A DNA stretch of 64,000 bases from Chitinophaga niabensis (GTDB lineage: Bacteria > Bacteroidota > Bacteroidia > Chitinophagales > Chitinophagaceae), in assembly GCF_039545795.1 (NCBI RefSeq), contig NZ_CP154260.1, positions 377,001-441,000 on the forward strand, given 5' to 3'. Under the pieces are notes generated by a model that did not search any database, was not told where the DNA came from, and saw only the letters and a program-made list of their open reading frames with translations. Both the position numbers and the translations under genes were made by a program. Of this stretch, positions 1 to 8,774 are shown in pieces; positions within the stretch are counted from its first letter, which is position 1, and each line of letters starts with the position of its first letter.

Positions 1-486
1 GCAAAAGGAAATAGAGAAGCAGCTGAACAGGAACTGAAAATTATTCAGAACATGTTGGCAGATGGATCATTGAAAGAGCTGAGTATTTGGGATATGAATA
101 CTGTAATGGACCTGGTGCAGATTGCGGCATATTCCCTGGAAGGTGAACTGGCTGGTTACAAAGGAGATTACGCAACAGCAGCAGATCGCTTTACAAAAGC
201 AATTGAAATAGAAGATAAACTGGCTTACACAGAACCGCCGGATTGGTTTTTCTCTGTGCGCCTGTCTTTAGGCCACTGGCTGGTGAAAGCAGGCAAACAT
301 GCTGAAGCAGAAAAGGTGTATGAAAAAGATCTCGAAACGTTTAAAGAAAATGGTTGGGCACTCAAAGGCTTGTTCAACAGTCTGAAAGGACAAGGAAAAG
401 AAACGGAAGCCCTTGCAGTAAAAGCCCGGTTTAACGAAGCCTGGAAGTATGCAGATATAAAGATCGAAAGCTCCAGGAAATTTTAA
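1..486 (+). CDS. TPR-repeat protein, C-terminal part only
   Basis: The reading frame is open from base 1, so only the last 161 residues are present and the start lies off the left edge. The visible part is alpha-helical with at least two TPR-like units (Gly-Asp-Tyr-x-x-Ala-Ala-x-x-Phe near residue 55, Gly-Lys-x-x-Glu-Ala-x-x-Val-Tyr near residue 98). It ends in the helix seen at the C-terminus of many long secreted TPR proteins of Bacteroidota. TPRs mediate protein-protein contacts, so no enzymatic role can be assigned. An in-frame ATG at 52 is internal, because the residues before it continue the same helical pattern. A rho-independent terminator follows the stop directly. Confidence 0.75.
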   Translation, partial: AKGNREAAEQELKIIQNMLADGSLKELSIWDMNTVMDLVQIAAYSLEGELAGYKGDYATAADRFTKAIEIEDKLAYTEPPDWFFSVRLSLGHWLVKAGKHAEAEKVYEKDLETFKENGWALKGLFNSLKGQGKETEALAVKARFNEAWKYADIKIESSRKF

Positions 487-494
487 CATCCCCT

Positions 495-529
495 AAAGGA
501 CTGTTCACTATTGAGCAGTCCTTTTTTTT
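495..529 (+). terminator. Rho-independent terminator of the TPR gene
   Basis: Stem AAAGGACTG / CAGTCCTTT (495-503 with 516-524) is followed by eight T. The T tract lies only on the plus-strand side, so it serves the TPR gene. The stop codon of the convergent acetyltransferase gene (508-510) sits in the loop. Confidence 0.8.
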
Positions 530-1176
530 ACGAGATAGAAAGATATTTTTCTGCGTGTAACAAACCCGAGGTGTTCATAGAGCCCGATGGCCCTTTCATT
601 TGATTGTGATACATGCAGGAAAGGAATGATCCCCGCTGCTAGATTTCGGTTCACCAGATGTGTGATCAGGTGCCGTGCATATTTCCTTCCCGTAAATTCG
701 GGCAGCGTAACAATAGCACTCAGTTCTGTAAGTCCATCTAAACGCATTCGCTCACCCGCCATGGCCACCAGTTTGCCTTCCTGCCTGATACCAAAATAAT
801 TCCCCATACGGTGTGTTCCCGGAAGATAATATCCCGGTTGTACTTTAGTGACCAGCTCATACATCTCCTGGCTATCGGATAATTCTTCAATAACGGGCGC
901 ATCTTTATCCAAAGTAACCGGCTGCTCACAAACCATCTGCAAACAAACCAGGTTATGCTGCATTTCCCAATGAGCAGGCAGGGGAGGAAGGTCACCAATA
1001 ATAAAAAAGGACTCGCCTGCTTTCATAAAAGGATCTAATGGATCAGGTGACGTCTCAAAACCAATAAAGGAAACTATATCAGGAGAATATCTTTTTGCCT
1101 GTGCTGTTCCGATAGCAAATTCTTTGTGTTTGCTGTTAAGCGCATGCCATGCCGGGTTATCTAATACTGAAAACAT
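508..1176 (-). CDS. GNAT-family N-acetyltransferase (FR47-like)
   Basis: This 222-residue protein would transfer an acetyl group from acetyl-CoA to an unknown amine. The GNAT core is in the C-terminal half: the acetyl-CoA loop reads LPEFTGRKYARHLI near residues 160-173 (form Q/RxxGxG/A), followed by the strand-helix ASQ/SNERAIGLYEHLGF pattern near 195-208, typical of the FR47-like branch. The N-terminal half is divergent and probably sets the substrate. It is the last gene of a minus-strand operon, 19 bp after the FGE-like gene. Its stop codon lies inside the terminator hairpin of the convergent gene. The fold assignment is firm; the substrate is unknown. Confidence 0.8.
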   Translation of the reverse strand: MFSVLDNPAWHALNSKHKEFAIGTAQAKRYSPDIVSFIGFETSPDPLDPFMKAGESFFIIGDLPPLPAHWEMQHNLVCLQMVCEQPVTLDKDAPVIEELSDSQEMYELVTKVQPGYYLPGTHRMGNYFGIRQEGKLVAMAGERMRLDGLTELSAIVTLPEFTGRKYARHLITHLVNRNLAAGIIPFLHVSQSNERAIGLYEHLGFVTRRKISFYLVKKRTAQ

Positions 1177-1195
1177 AATGGGGCAAAGTTAAGGA

Positions 1196-1924
1196 TTATA
1201 TCTTCACTACCCTGAACCCCTGGTTGCTGAAAGAAGCCCTCCTGTTCACTCTCCCGATATCTGTAGCGTTAAAGAATTTACAGGCATTTTTGCTGCACCA
1301 CCAGGACCCTCCCCGTGCATGCACCACCTGTTTGCTATCACCAGGCAAAGCCCCTGAGCAGAATTCAAACACATTCCCGAACATATCATACAGCCCGATG
1401 ATATTGGGCCGGAAACTCCCAACCGGTGCAGTGTACATAAAGCCATCACTGGTATCTGCCTGCAAATGATTTCGTCCATGCCAGATATTACCCGGTGCTG
1501 TTTTAAGCCCGCGTGCAGCAATTTCCCATTCATCCAGAGAGGGAAGCCTCACCTTCGCCCATTTGCAATAGGCTTCCGCATCATGATAACTGATAGTAGT
1601 AACAGGATGGTCCATTTTCCGTTCAATGCCACCCCTGCTCTTTCCATTAGGGTATCGCCATGAGGCTGTACTGTCTTCTAACCACCTGAATTCAGCAAGC
1701 CCGGGAACAAATACCATGGCATTCTTATACTTTTCAGCATCCGTGACATATCCCGTGCTGTGCACAAACTTTTCGAAGTCTGTATTGGTGAGTTCTGTAG
1801 TGGAGATCTGGAAGCCTGTTGTTGTTACTTTACGCAAGGGATTTAGCACATGCCCTTTTTCCCCGAGGGTATAAGTGCCTGCAGGGATCTGCACATATGC
1901 TGCCAGTAACAGTGCGTAGATCAT
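1196..1924 (-). CDS. Secreted FGE-sulfatase-domain (SUMF1/FGE-like) protein
   Basis: The 242-residue protein has a short hydrophobic N-terminus (likely signal peptide, residues 1-13) and one full FGE-sulfatase domain. Landmarks are PAGTYTLG (14-21), the ELTNTDFEKF segment (44-53), HPVTTISYHDAEAYCKWA (106-123), RLPSLDEWEIAARG (126-139), GLYDMFGNVFEFC (177-189) and RGGSWWC (204-210). Cys210 and Cys215 are spaced like the catalytic copper-binding pair of true formylglycine-generating enzymes (C-x4-C). Many SUMF1-fold relatives lack that pair. True FGE converts a Cys in a CxPxR motif of sulfatases to formylglycine, but no sulfatase is encoded in this window. Its start overlaps the upstream stop by 4 bp (ATGA), indicating translational coupling. 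Real FGE activity is possible but unproven. Confidence 0.75.
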   Translation of the reverse strand: MIYALLLAAYVQIPAGTYTLGEKGHVLNPLRKVTTTGFQISTTELTNTDFEKFVHSTGYVTDAEKYKNAMVFVPGLAEFRWLEDSTASWRYPNGKSRGGIERKMDHPVTTISYHDAEAYCKWAKVRLPSLDEWEIAARGLKTAPGNIWHGRNHLQADTSDGFMYTAPVGSFRPNIIGLYDMFGNVFEFCSGALPGDSKQVVHARGGSWWCSKNACKFFNATDIGRVNRRASFSNQGFRVVKI

Positions 1925-2643
1925 TTTTTGCTTTTATAGAATTTGTCTGCACGCTCCAAGATTAGGTCCTGGTTGGGTTTATTCAATTCGATGTAACCAT
2001 CGTAGGCGGCCTGCTCACTATATAGTTTTGTATAAGAAGCGGAGGTTATAAACGCCGGATATTTGTTCTTCTCCATCAATAACATCAATACAGTGAGAAT
2101 GTCATGATCTTTTCGGTCTGCATTGTAAGTACTGATCAGGAAAGGGATCATTTCCCATCCGTTTATCTCTACAATAGCATGTTTATAATTCGCTCCCATC
2201 CTTTTGCTGCGCAGCACAGATTCTTTGATCAACGCCATCACAGAATCACGGTTCTCTTTGAAGAAATTGTACTGGCGGTCGCTCCAGTTACTTTCACCGA
2301 AAATATCCGGCAAATGCCCGAAGATCTTTTTATGTTCATCCTGCATAAAGAAAACGTCACAGTTCTGGCTGAAATCCTCTGCATGGATCATATTGTAAGT
2401 GAACTTTTCCCGAAGAGAAAGGGAATTATAGGTATTTGAAGGCATCTTCTCGTGACCTTCGTCATTCTCCTCATAAACAGTTTTTAAACCTGCCACCAGC
2501 TTTTTAATCTTCGCCAGTTCATAGGGAGGAACGCTCACTTTAGTGCGGTATTCATGATAAGCAAGGCTTTCCTTACTGGCCCCCTCCTGCGCAAACACCT
2601 GCAGGGAGCAAAACAGTACCGCCATTAATAAATAAAATTTCAT
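1921..2643 (-). CDS. Secreted protein of unknown function
   Basis: A 240-residue protein with a clean signal peptide (MKFYLLMAVLFCSLQVFAQ, cleavage after residue 19). The mature part is charged and predicted mostly helical, with no motif I recognise and no CxPxR sequence that the adjacent FGE-like protein could modify. It has only one Cys in the mature protein (near residue 95). It is the second gene of the minus-strand operon: 20 bp after the preceding gene and overlapping the FGE-like gene by 4 bp, so the three are probably made together. Function unknown. Confidence 0.65.
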   Translation of the reverse strand: MKFYLLMAVLFCSLQVFAQEGASKESLAYHEYRTKVSVPPYELAKIKKLVAGLKTVYEENDEGHEKMPSNTYNSLSLREKFTYNMIHAEDFSQNCDVFFMQDEHKKIFGHLPDIFGESNWSDRQYNFFKENRDSVMALIKESVLRSKRMGANYKHAIVEINGWEMIPFLISTYNADRKDHDILTVLMLLMEKNKYPAFITSASYTKLYSEQAAYDGYIELNKPNQDLILERADKFYKSKK

Positions 2644-2663
2644 AGAGAATAGTTTTTTTTAAG

Positions 2664-3344
2664 CTAATATAGTGCCCATTTCTGAATAACCGCAGCAACA
2701 GAGTCTGGCAGTGCCATCTTTTCGAAACTCATCCTATAACTCATTTTTGCATAAAGGGCCAGGTCTTCAATATCCATTCTGGCTATATGACCTTTGTACT
2801 TATCCCGGATGGTTTTGGACATATATAACGGTAGCGTAGTGATGGTGGTATCAAGATAGGCGGTTATCATTGTTGAAGGCCCGTCTGTTATCAGTGTAAA
2901 CTTTTTATAAAAAGTATTATTTATAACACTGTCGCTGATCTTTATTTTTGACAGCGTATTCTTAAATAGATCTTCCGCATTATGGAACCGGTATCCATTC
3001 TTTTTCTCCCCTAATGGATACGATTTTTTCTTTTGCCCGTTCACTGAAAGTTGATCGTACTCCGCGCAAATGTTTTTATCTATGTCAATAAAGAAATAAC
3101 CCTGCACGGGATAGCTGTCTTTTTCTACCTGGTCACCCACCATAGTCTGTTTATAAATGCGGTTCACTTCAATTACATATTGATTATGAACCCATAATTC
3201 TGAAGGGGGAAGAACCGGTGTAGTGAAATCTTTTGAAACGGGATCAAAGAGCAGCAGCTCAAAACGTACTTTCCCTGTAAGGCCCTGTATTTCGTTGCCT
3301 GCAAAACATAGCAGCATGAAAGCCCAAAAAGATGTCATCAGCAT
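2664..3344 (-). CDS. Secreted protein of unknown function (beta-rich)
   Basis: A 226-residue protein starting with a hydrophobic segment (residues 3-16) that looks like a signal peptide. The rest alternates short strands, with an N-terminal half rich in beta structure and a helical C-terminus. It is loosely like the GLPGLI/DUF4412-type envelope proteins of Bacteroidota, but the resemblance is too weak to assign. A second in-frame ATG three codons in could be the true start. It is the first gene of the operon that runs on to the FGE-like and acetyltransferase genes and is divergent from the ECF sigma gene of locus A. Confidence 0.6.
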   Translation of the reverse strand: MLMTSFWAFMLLCFAGNEIQGLTGKVRFELLLFDPVSKDFTTPVLPPSELWVHNQYVIEVNRIYKQTMVGDQVEKDSYPVQGYFFIDIDKNICAEYDQLSVNGQKKKSYPLGEKKNGYRFHNAEDLFKNTLSKIKISDSVINNTFYKKFTLITDGPSTMITAYLDTTITTLPLYMSKTIRDKYKGHIARMDIEDLALYAKMSYRMSFEKMALPDSVAAVIQKWALY

Positions 3345-3385
3345 AGTTCTTTAATATGTGAATTAAATATATCCAAATATCCCCG

Positions 3386-3417
3386 TTTGCAGTAAACCTT
3401 TTTTTCGCCTATTTTTA
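3386..3417 (+). promoter_or_regulatory. Bacteroidota-type promoter of ECF sigma gene A
   Basis: TTTG at 3386-3389, 20-bp spacer, TATTTTTA at 3410-3417. This matches the -33/-7 pattern TTTG-N19-21-TAnnTTTG except for the last base. The start codon is 27 bp further on. Confidence 0.55.
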
Positions 3418-3444
3418 ACCGGAGAAATCAACCAAAAGGCGGCC

Positions 3445-4023
3445 ATGTATGATACGAAGGAATTGTTGCACCGCATAGCGGAGGGAGACCAACAGGCATT
3501 TACGAGGATGGTGGAGGAGTATAGAAAGAATATCTATACCACTGCCCTGCGCCTGCTGCATTCCACCGTGCTGGCTGAGGAAACACTGCAGGACATCTTC
3601 CTGAAAGTCTGGCTCCAGCGTAAAGACCTGGTAACCATAGACAATTTCCCTGCATGGCTCAATGCCGTGGCCCGGAATACCATTTACAACAGCTTCCAGC
3701 GCTCGCTGAAAGAGAAAGGAACAGATACCACAGAAGGATTAGAAGGATCAATCATCTCCGCACTGCAACCTGAACAGCAGCTCCAGGAGAAAGAATACAC
3801 CACTTTACTGCAAAAAGCCATAGACCGCCTGCCGGCACGCCAGAAACAAACTTATCAGCTGATCAGGCAGGAAGGCCTGAAACGGGAAGAAGCCGCCAAA
3901 GCCATGAATGTTTCCCCGGAAACAGTTAAACACAATCTGGAAGAGGCTACCCGTAAAGTAAGGGCCTATTGCCTGGCCCAATTGCCACTCAGCGTTTTGT
4001 TACTGCTCGTTAATATTAAATAA
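3445..4023 (+). CDS. ECF-type RNA polymerase sigma factor (FecI-like), locus A
   Basis: A 192-residue sigma-70 family protein with only regions 2 and 4. Region 2 (about residues 10-75) contains FTRMVEEYRKNIYTTALRLL and the AEETLQDIFLKVW segment. Region 4 (about 128-178) ends with the helix-turn-helix KREEAAKAMNVSPETVKHNL. It is followed 70 bp downstream by a FecR anti-sigma gene and then an STN-containing SusC, the classic cell-surface-signalling order, so it most likely activates its own susCD operon when the substrate binds outside. The C-terminus is a hydrophobic tail (LPLSVLLLLV), also seen in the second ECF factor of this window. Confidence 0.9.
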   Translation: MYDTKELLHRIAEGDQQAFTRMVEEYRKNIYTTALRLLHSTVLAEETLQDIFLKVWLQRKDLVTIDNFPAWLNAVARNTIYNSFQRSLKEKGTDTTEGLEGSIISALQPEQQLQEKEYTTLLQKAIDRLPARQKQTYQLIRQEGLKREEAAKAMNVSPETVKHNLEEATRKVRAYCLAQLPLSVLLLLVNIK

Positions 4024-4093
4024 AAGAATATTTATCCATTAACCCCCCCAACTTTAATTTTTAACTACACTATATAGGTAAAAGGGGAGGATC

Positions 4094-5248
4094 ATGTCTC
4101 AAAATAGATTGGAGGACCTGTTTAATTTATGTCTTACTCAGCAAGCTACGGCAGAAGAGAAGCAGGAACTATATGCCTTGCTGAAAGACGCAGAGAATGA
4201 GGAACAGATCAGATCTCACATTGCACAATTACTGGAGTCACCTAAAGAACTGGAAGATATTTCAGCGGAAACCATGCAGTCTGTTATGGCGGCCATCTTT
4301 GAGTCGGAGGACCGCCCCGTGCCGGTTCGCCGCGTTCACCTGTTCAAAAGATCCTGGTTCCGCTATGCCGCCGCCATTCTGATCATAGCGCTGGCTGCCG
4401 GAACTTTCCTCTGGCAGCCGGCTCCCAGGAAAACCACTCCTGCCATAGCCAGCATACAAGATGTAAACCCTGGCAACAGCAAGGCTATCCTCACACTGGG
4501 AGATGGTTCCACTGTTACTTTGGATAGTGCGGGCAACCAGGTAATTTTAAAAGGCATCACCCAACAGGGAGATCAATTGCAATATGATGCAGTGGAAAAT
4601 ACAGGCACTGTAAGTTATAATACGCTTAGAACACCCCGTGGCGGCCAATTTCGCATCCAGTTACCGGATGGCACAAAAGCATGGCTTAACGCAGAAAGTT
4701 CCCTCACCTATCCAACCGCCTTCCCGGATAATGAAAGAAATGTGGAGATCTCCGGGGAGGTTTATTTTGAAGTGGCCAAACAGGCACAGGCACCTTTTAA
4801 GGTGAAAGTGAATAACCGTACTTCCATAGAAGTATTAGGCACTCATTTTAATATCAATGCTTACCGCGATGAAGATTATATCCGCACCACCCTGCTGGAG
4901 GGTGCCATACGCATAGATGCAGGTACGGAAAAAGCAGTGCTCGCTCCCGGCCAGCAGGCCAGGGTTTCAGATCAGGGCATAGAAGTGATATCCAATACAG
5001 ACCTTGATAAAACCATGGCATGGAAGAACGGGTTGTTCAACTTCCAGGACGCACATCTCAAAGAAGTGATGCGCCAGCTTGCCCGCTGGTATGATATAGA
5101 TATCAGCTACGAAGGGAACGTGCCGGATATTGAATTCGGCGGTAAAATGAGCCGGAACATCAAATTGTCAGACGTACTGAAAGGACTAAAAGGAGCTGGC
5201 GTGCAATTCCGGATGGAAGAAGGACCTAAACTGATCGTAACACCTTAG
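4094..5248 (+). CDS. FecR-type anti-sigma factor, locus A
   Basis: A 384-residue single-pass inner-membrane protein. Residues 1-87 form the cytoplasmic sigma-binding domain, 90-110 a transmembrane helix (YAAAILIIALAAGTFLW), 178-272 the FecR domain with the RTPRGGQFRIQLPDGTKAWLNAESSLTYP signature region, and about 312-384 a DUF4974/STN-like C-terminal domain. In the FecI-FecR-FecA paradigm it relays a signal from the STN domain of the outer-membrane receptor and controls the ECF factor. It sits between its cognate sigma gene and the STN-bearing susC. A 133-bp gap containing a strong hairpin separates it from susC. Confidence 0.92.
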   Translation: MSQNRLEDLFNLCLTQQATAEEKQELYALLKDAENEEQIRSHIAQLLESPKELEDISAETMQSVMAAIFESEDRPVPVRRVHLFKRSWFRYAAAILIIALAAGTFLWQPAPRKTTPAIASIQDVNPGNSKAILTLGDGSTVTLDSAGNQVILKGITQQGDQLQYDAVENTGTVSYNTLRTPRGGQFRIQLPDGTKAWLNAESSLTYPTAFPDNERNVEISGEVYFEVAKQAQAPFKVKVNNRTSIEVLGTHFNINAYRDEDYIRTTLLEGAIRIDAGTEKAVLAPGQQARVSDQGIEVISNTDLDKTMAWKNGLFNFQDAHLKEVMRQLARWYDIDISYEGNVPDIEFGGKMSRNIKLSDVLKGLKGAGVQFRMEEGPKLIVTP

Positions 5249-5270
5249 ACATGTATATATAACCGGAGCC

Positions 5271-5325
5271 GACTGAAAATGAAACCGCCACAGACTGGAG
5301 ATCTGTAGCGGCAGGTAGTTCAGTC
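5271..5325 (+). other. Nested RNA hairpin between fecR and susC (locus A)
   Basis: The outer stem GACTGA / TCAGTC (5271-5276 with 5320-5325) encloses an inner stem CCGC-c-ACAGA / TCTGT-a-GCGG (5285-5294 with 5302-5311). There is no T tract after it, so it is not a simple terminator. An mRNA-processing or stability element that sets susC levels apart from sigma/fecR is a reasonable guess. Confidence 0.45.
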
Positions 5326-5381
5326 AGATCCAAATCAGAGCGTTCAAACTCAATTTTTAATCAACCAAACTATTGCAATCT

Positions 5382-8300
5382 ATGCAAAAAAATGCTAATT
5401 GTAACCGGCCAATCCCTGTGCCTGGCCTAAGCCAACCAAATTCACAAGGCTGGTTCACAACCAAAGATCTGATGCTGATGAGACGGAAGTTTCCGCTCAC
5501 AGTGAACAAAACAATTGTGAATGCGATGAAACTGACTTTCATTTTTCTAACAGTCGCCTTTTTGCAGGTAAGTGCAAAAGGATGGTCGCAGGTGGTAACG
5601 CTTGCGGGTAAAGACGTTAAGCTGGAAACAATCTTTTCTGCTATTGAAAAGCAGACGGGATATGTTGTTTTCTACAACAAAAACCTGCTCCGCAATGCGA
5701 GGTCTGTTTCCCTTACAGTACAGAACATGCCGCTGGCAGAATTCCTGGCTGCTATACTGAAAGACCAGCCTATTACTTATGAAATGGCGGATAAGACGAT
5801 CATGTTATCGCCTAAAAATGTAACAACAGCACCGGTTTTTGTTCCTGTCTCGGGAACAATATTATCCGCTGATGGCACACCACTTCCCGGCGCCTCTGTA
5901 AAGATCAAAGGAAATAAGAGCGGTACGGTCACGGATGCTAATGGTCGTTTTATGATCAATGCTGAAGAAGGGGATGTGCTTGTGATCAGCTTTGTGGGTT
6001 TTGAAGAAGCAACATTCCGTGTCAATGGTAAGACTACGACCGGTATAACCATCCGTATTTCCCCCTCAGAAAATAAACTGGATCAGGTGCAGGTGATGGG
6101 ATATGGTACTACTTCCAAACGTTTCAATACCGGTAACATCTCAACCGTTAAAGCAGAAGATATTGAAAGGCAGCCGGTAAGCAATCCTCTCTCTGCGCTG
6201 CAGGGCAGAGTACCTGGTATGACGATCACACAAAGCACCGGTGTACCAGGCAGCTCTTTTAAAGTACAGATCCGTGGCCGTAACAGCATACGCGTTACAG
6301 CTAACGATCCGTTATATATAGTAGATGGTGTGCCTTATCTCGCAAACATGGTCATGGGGGTTGCGCCAAATGATCTCACTAACGGAGGAAGCCCGCTGAA
6401 TTTTATCAACCCCCTGGATATTGAATCCATCGATATATTGAAGGATGCAGATGCCACTGCCATTTATGGTTCCCGTGGCGCCAACGGTGTGATCCTGATC
6501 TCCACTAAGAAAGGTAAAGTAGGCAAAACCCTCATCACCGCAAATATTGCGCAGGGTACCGCCGTTGTTTCCAAAATGATGCCCTTGCTCAACACCAGAC
6601 AGTATTTGGATATGCGCTATGAAGCATATAGGAACGATGGTGCAGATTGGAGAAGCCCCACTGTGTTTACTGCCGCTGATCTGAAAAATTATGATACTAC
6701 CAGGTATACGGACTGGCAGAAATTATTCCTCGGTAACACCGCCTCCTATACAGATGCGCAGATATCCATGACCGGCGGAAATTCACAAACACAATACCTG
6801 GTAGGAGGAAGTTATCACCGTGAAACCACCGTGTTTCCAGGAAAAGCAGCAGATCAGCGGGGAACAATGCACTTTAATATCAGCAGCAGCTCCAACAATC
6901 AGAAATTAAAAGTACTCTTAACCGGAGGATACACTATTGGAGATAATAACATGCCACGTTATGACATCATTGACCTTGCCTTTTCATTACCTCCTATTGC
7001 ACCAAAACTGTATAACAACGATGGTTCACTGAACTGGCAAGGCGGGCTCTGGACGAATCCTTTAGGCCGGTTCAATGCTAAATTCAACCGGAAGGTGAAT
7101 AATTTCATTACCAATGCAGCCATCAGTTATCAGATTTTACCAGGGCTGGATCTCAAATCCACTTTTGGTTATACTTACATGCATGTGGATGAAACCGCGA
7201 ACTTCCCCATCTCTTCTTATAACCCCTCGATAAATATAAACGGGTCTGCAGAATTCTCTAACAGTAATAATAAAACATGGCTGGTAGAACCACAGATCAC
7301 CTATACCAAAGATCTTTGGAAAGGCCGCCTGAATACACTGGTGGGATCAACCATTCAGCAGAACGCAGCGAATGGCCAGTATATCACCGCTTCCGGATTT
7401 ATCAGTGACGGGTTGATCGGGAACCTGGCTTCCGCTTCCACTATCACTCCCATGAATTCCCTGATCAGGAGTTATAAGTATAACTCCCTGTTCGCAAGGG
7501 CTAACTATAATATAGAAGAGAAATATATCCTGAACCTCACCATGAGAAGGGATGGTTCAGACAGGTTTGGACCGGATAACCGTTTCGGGAATTTCGGTGC
7601 CGTAGGCGCAGCATGGATCTTCTCCAAAGAAAAATTTATTGAAAACCATCTGCCCTTTATCAGCTTCGGTAAATTACGCGGTAGTTATGGTACAACCGGT
7701 AATGATGCAATAGGTGACTATGAATTCATGCGCTACTATACAATTGGAGGAAACCCTTACCAGGGTGTGAGAGGATTAGGCCCTAATAACCTGCACAATC
7801 CTTCCTATCACTGGGAAGTGAATAAGAAACTGGAAGGAGGGTTGGAATTTGGTTTCCTGAACGATCAGATCTCTGTGAGCGCCAGTTATTACAGGAACCG
7901 TTCAGATAATCAGTTAGTAGGTTACCGTGTACCTGCTCATACAGGTTTTACCTCCGTAACCTCTAACTGGCCTGCTGTAGTTGAAAATAAAGGATGGGAA
8001 TTTGTATTGGGTACCAACAATGTAAAGATCGGAGAAGTCACCTGGAACAGTTCATTCAATGTCACCTTTGCTAAAAATAAACTGGTGGCCTTCCCCGGTA
8101 TTGATAACACCAGTTACAAATCAACACTTTTCATTGGCCAGTCACTGGATATCACCAGGGTATACCGCTACGTGGGAGTAGACCCCGCAACCGGTATGTA
8201 CCAGTTCCTGGACAAGGATAATAAAAAACAATCCCTCAGCCTGAACAGCCTCACAGATAAAGTAGGATCAGTGAACAGAACCCCTGAGTATTATGGTGGT

Positions 8301-8765
8301 TTTCAGAACAGCATAAGATATAAAGGATTTGATCTTGATTTTATCTTCCAGTTCGCAAAACAGATAGGGCAGGCTTATCGTGGAGCAGTACTGGCCGGTG
8401 CAGGTACAGCCATGCAGGGTAACCAGCATATTGAAGTGCTGGACAGATGGCAGAAACCTGGTGACGTAAGCATGAACCAACGATTTAATGCAGACAGGGC
8501 ATTATCATGGCCTAATACTTATTTCAGGGAAAGTGATGGTTCTTATTCAGATGCATCTTTCATCCGTTTAAAGAACGTACAACTTACATACAGCTTCTCT
8601 AATGCCATTAACAGGAAGATCGGATTGAATCAATCAAGGATCTTTATTCAGGCCCAAAACCTGCTGACCATTACAAGCTTCAAAGGCATGGATCCTGAAA
8701 ACCAGAGTGGCACCAGCCTTCCTCCCCTGCGTGTGTTAACCGGCGGTATTAAAATAACCATTTAA
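5382..8765 (+). CDS. SusC/RagA-type TonB-dependent outer-membrane transporter with STN domain, locus A
   Basis: An outer-membrane importer of 1127 residues. In order: an N-terminal extension with the secretion signal (hydrophobic core about residues 49-62, ending SAKGWSQ), an STN signalling domain (about 72-135), a CarbopepD_reg-like beta-sandwich (about 148-230, SGTILSADGTPLPGASV), the TonB plug (about 235-365, with DPLYIVDGVPY and the SusC hallmark DADATAIYGSRGANGVI) and a C-terminal beta-barrel ending GGIKITI. I chose the ATG at 5382; a TTG three codons upstream is less likely. The STN domain links it to the upstream FecR/ECF pair. SusD follows 9 bp later. Substrate unknown; no carbohydrate-active enzyme is in this operon. 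Confidence 0.93.
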   Translation: MQKNANCNRPIPVPGLSQPNSQGWFTTKDLMLMRRKFPLTVNKTIVNAMKLTFIFLTVAFLQVSAKGWSQVVTLAGKDVKLETIFSAIEKQTGYVVFYNKNLLRNARSVSLTVQNMPLAEFLAAILKDQPITYEMADKTIMLSPKNVTTAPVFVPVSGTILSADGTPLPGASVKIKGNKSGTVTDANGRFMINAEEGDVLVISFVGFEEATFRVNGKTTTGITIRISPSENKLDQVQVMGYGTTSKRFNTGNISTVKAEDIERQPVSNPLSALQGRVPGMTITQSTGVPGSSFKVQIRGRNSIRVTANDPLYIVDGVPYLANMVMGVAPNDLTNGGSPLNFINPLDIESIDILKDADATAIYGSRGANGVILISTKKGKVGKTLITANIAQGTAVVSKMMPLLNTRQYLDMRYEAYRNDGADWRSPTVFTAADLKNYDTTRYTDWQKLFLGNTASYTDAQISMTGGNSQTQYLVGGSYHRETTVFPGKAADQRGTMHFNISSSSNNQKLKVLLTGGYTIGDNNMPRYDIIDLAFSLPPIAPKLYNNDGSLNWQGGLWTNPLGRFNAKFNRKVNNFITNAAISYQILPGLDLKSTFGYTYMHVDETANFPISSYNPSININGSAEFSNSNNKTWLVEPQITYTKDLWKGRLNTLVGSTIQQNAANGQYITASGFISDGLIGNLASASTITPMNSLIRSYKYNSLFARANYNIEEKYILNLTMRRDGSDRFGPDNRFGNFGAVGAAWIFSKEKFIENHLPFISFGKLRGSYGTTGNDAIGDYEFMRYYTIGGNPYQGVRGLGPNNLHNPSYHWEVNKKLEGGLEFGFLNDQISVSASYYRNRSDNQLVGYRVPAHTGFTSVTSNWPAVVENKGWEFVLGTNNVKIGEVTWNSSFNVTFAKNKLVAFPGIDNTSYKSTLFIGQSLDITRVYRYVGVDPATGMYQFLDKDNKKQSLSLNSLTDKVGSVNRTPEYYGGFQNSIRYKGFDLDFIFQFAKQIGQAYRGAVLAGAGTAMQGNQHIEVLDRWQKPGDVSMNQRFNADRALSWPNTYFRESDGSYSDASFIRLKNVQLTYSFSNAINRKIGLNQSRIFIQAQNLLTITSFKGMDPENQSGTSLPPLRVLTGGIKITI

Positions 8766-8774
8766 AGTATCAAC

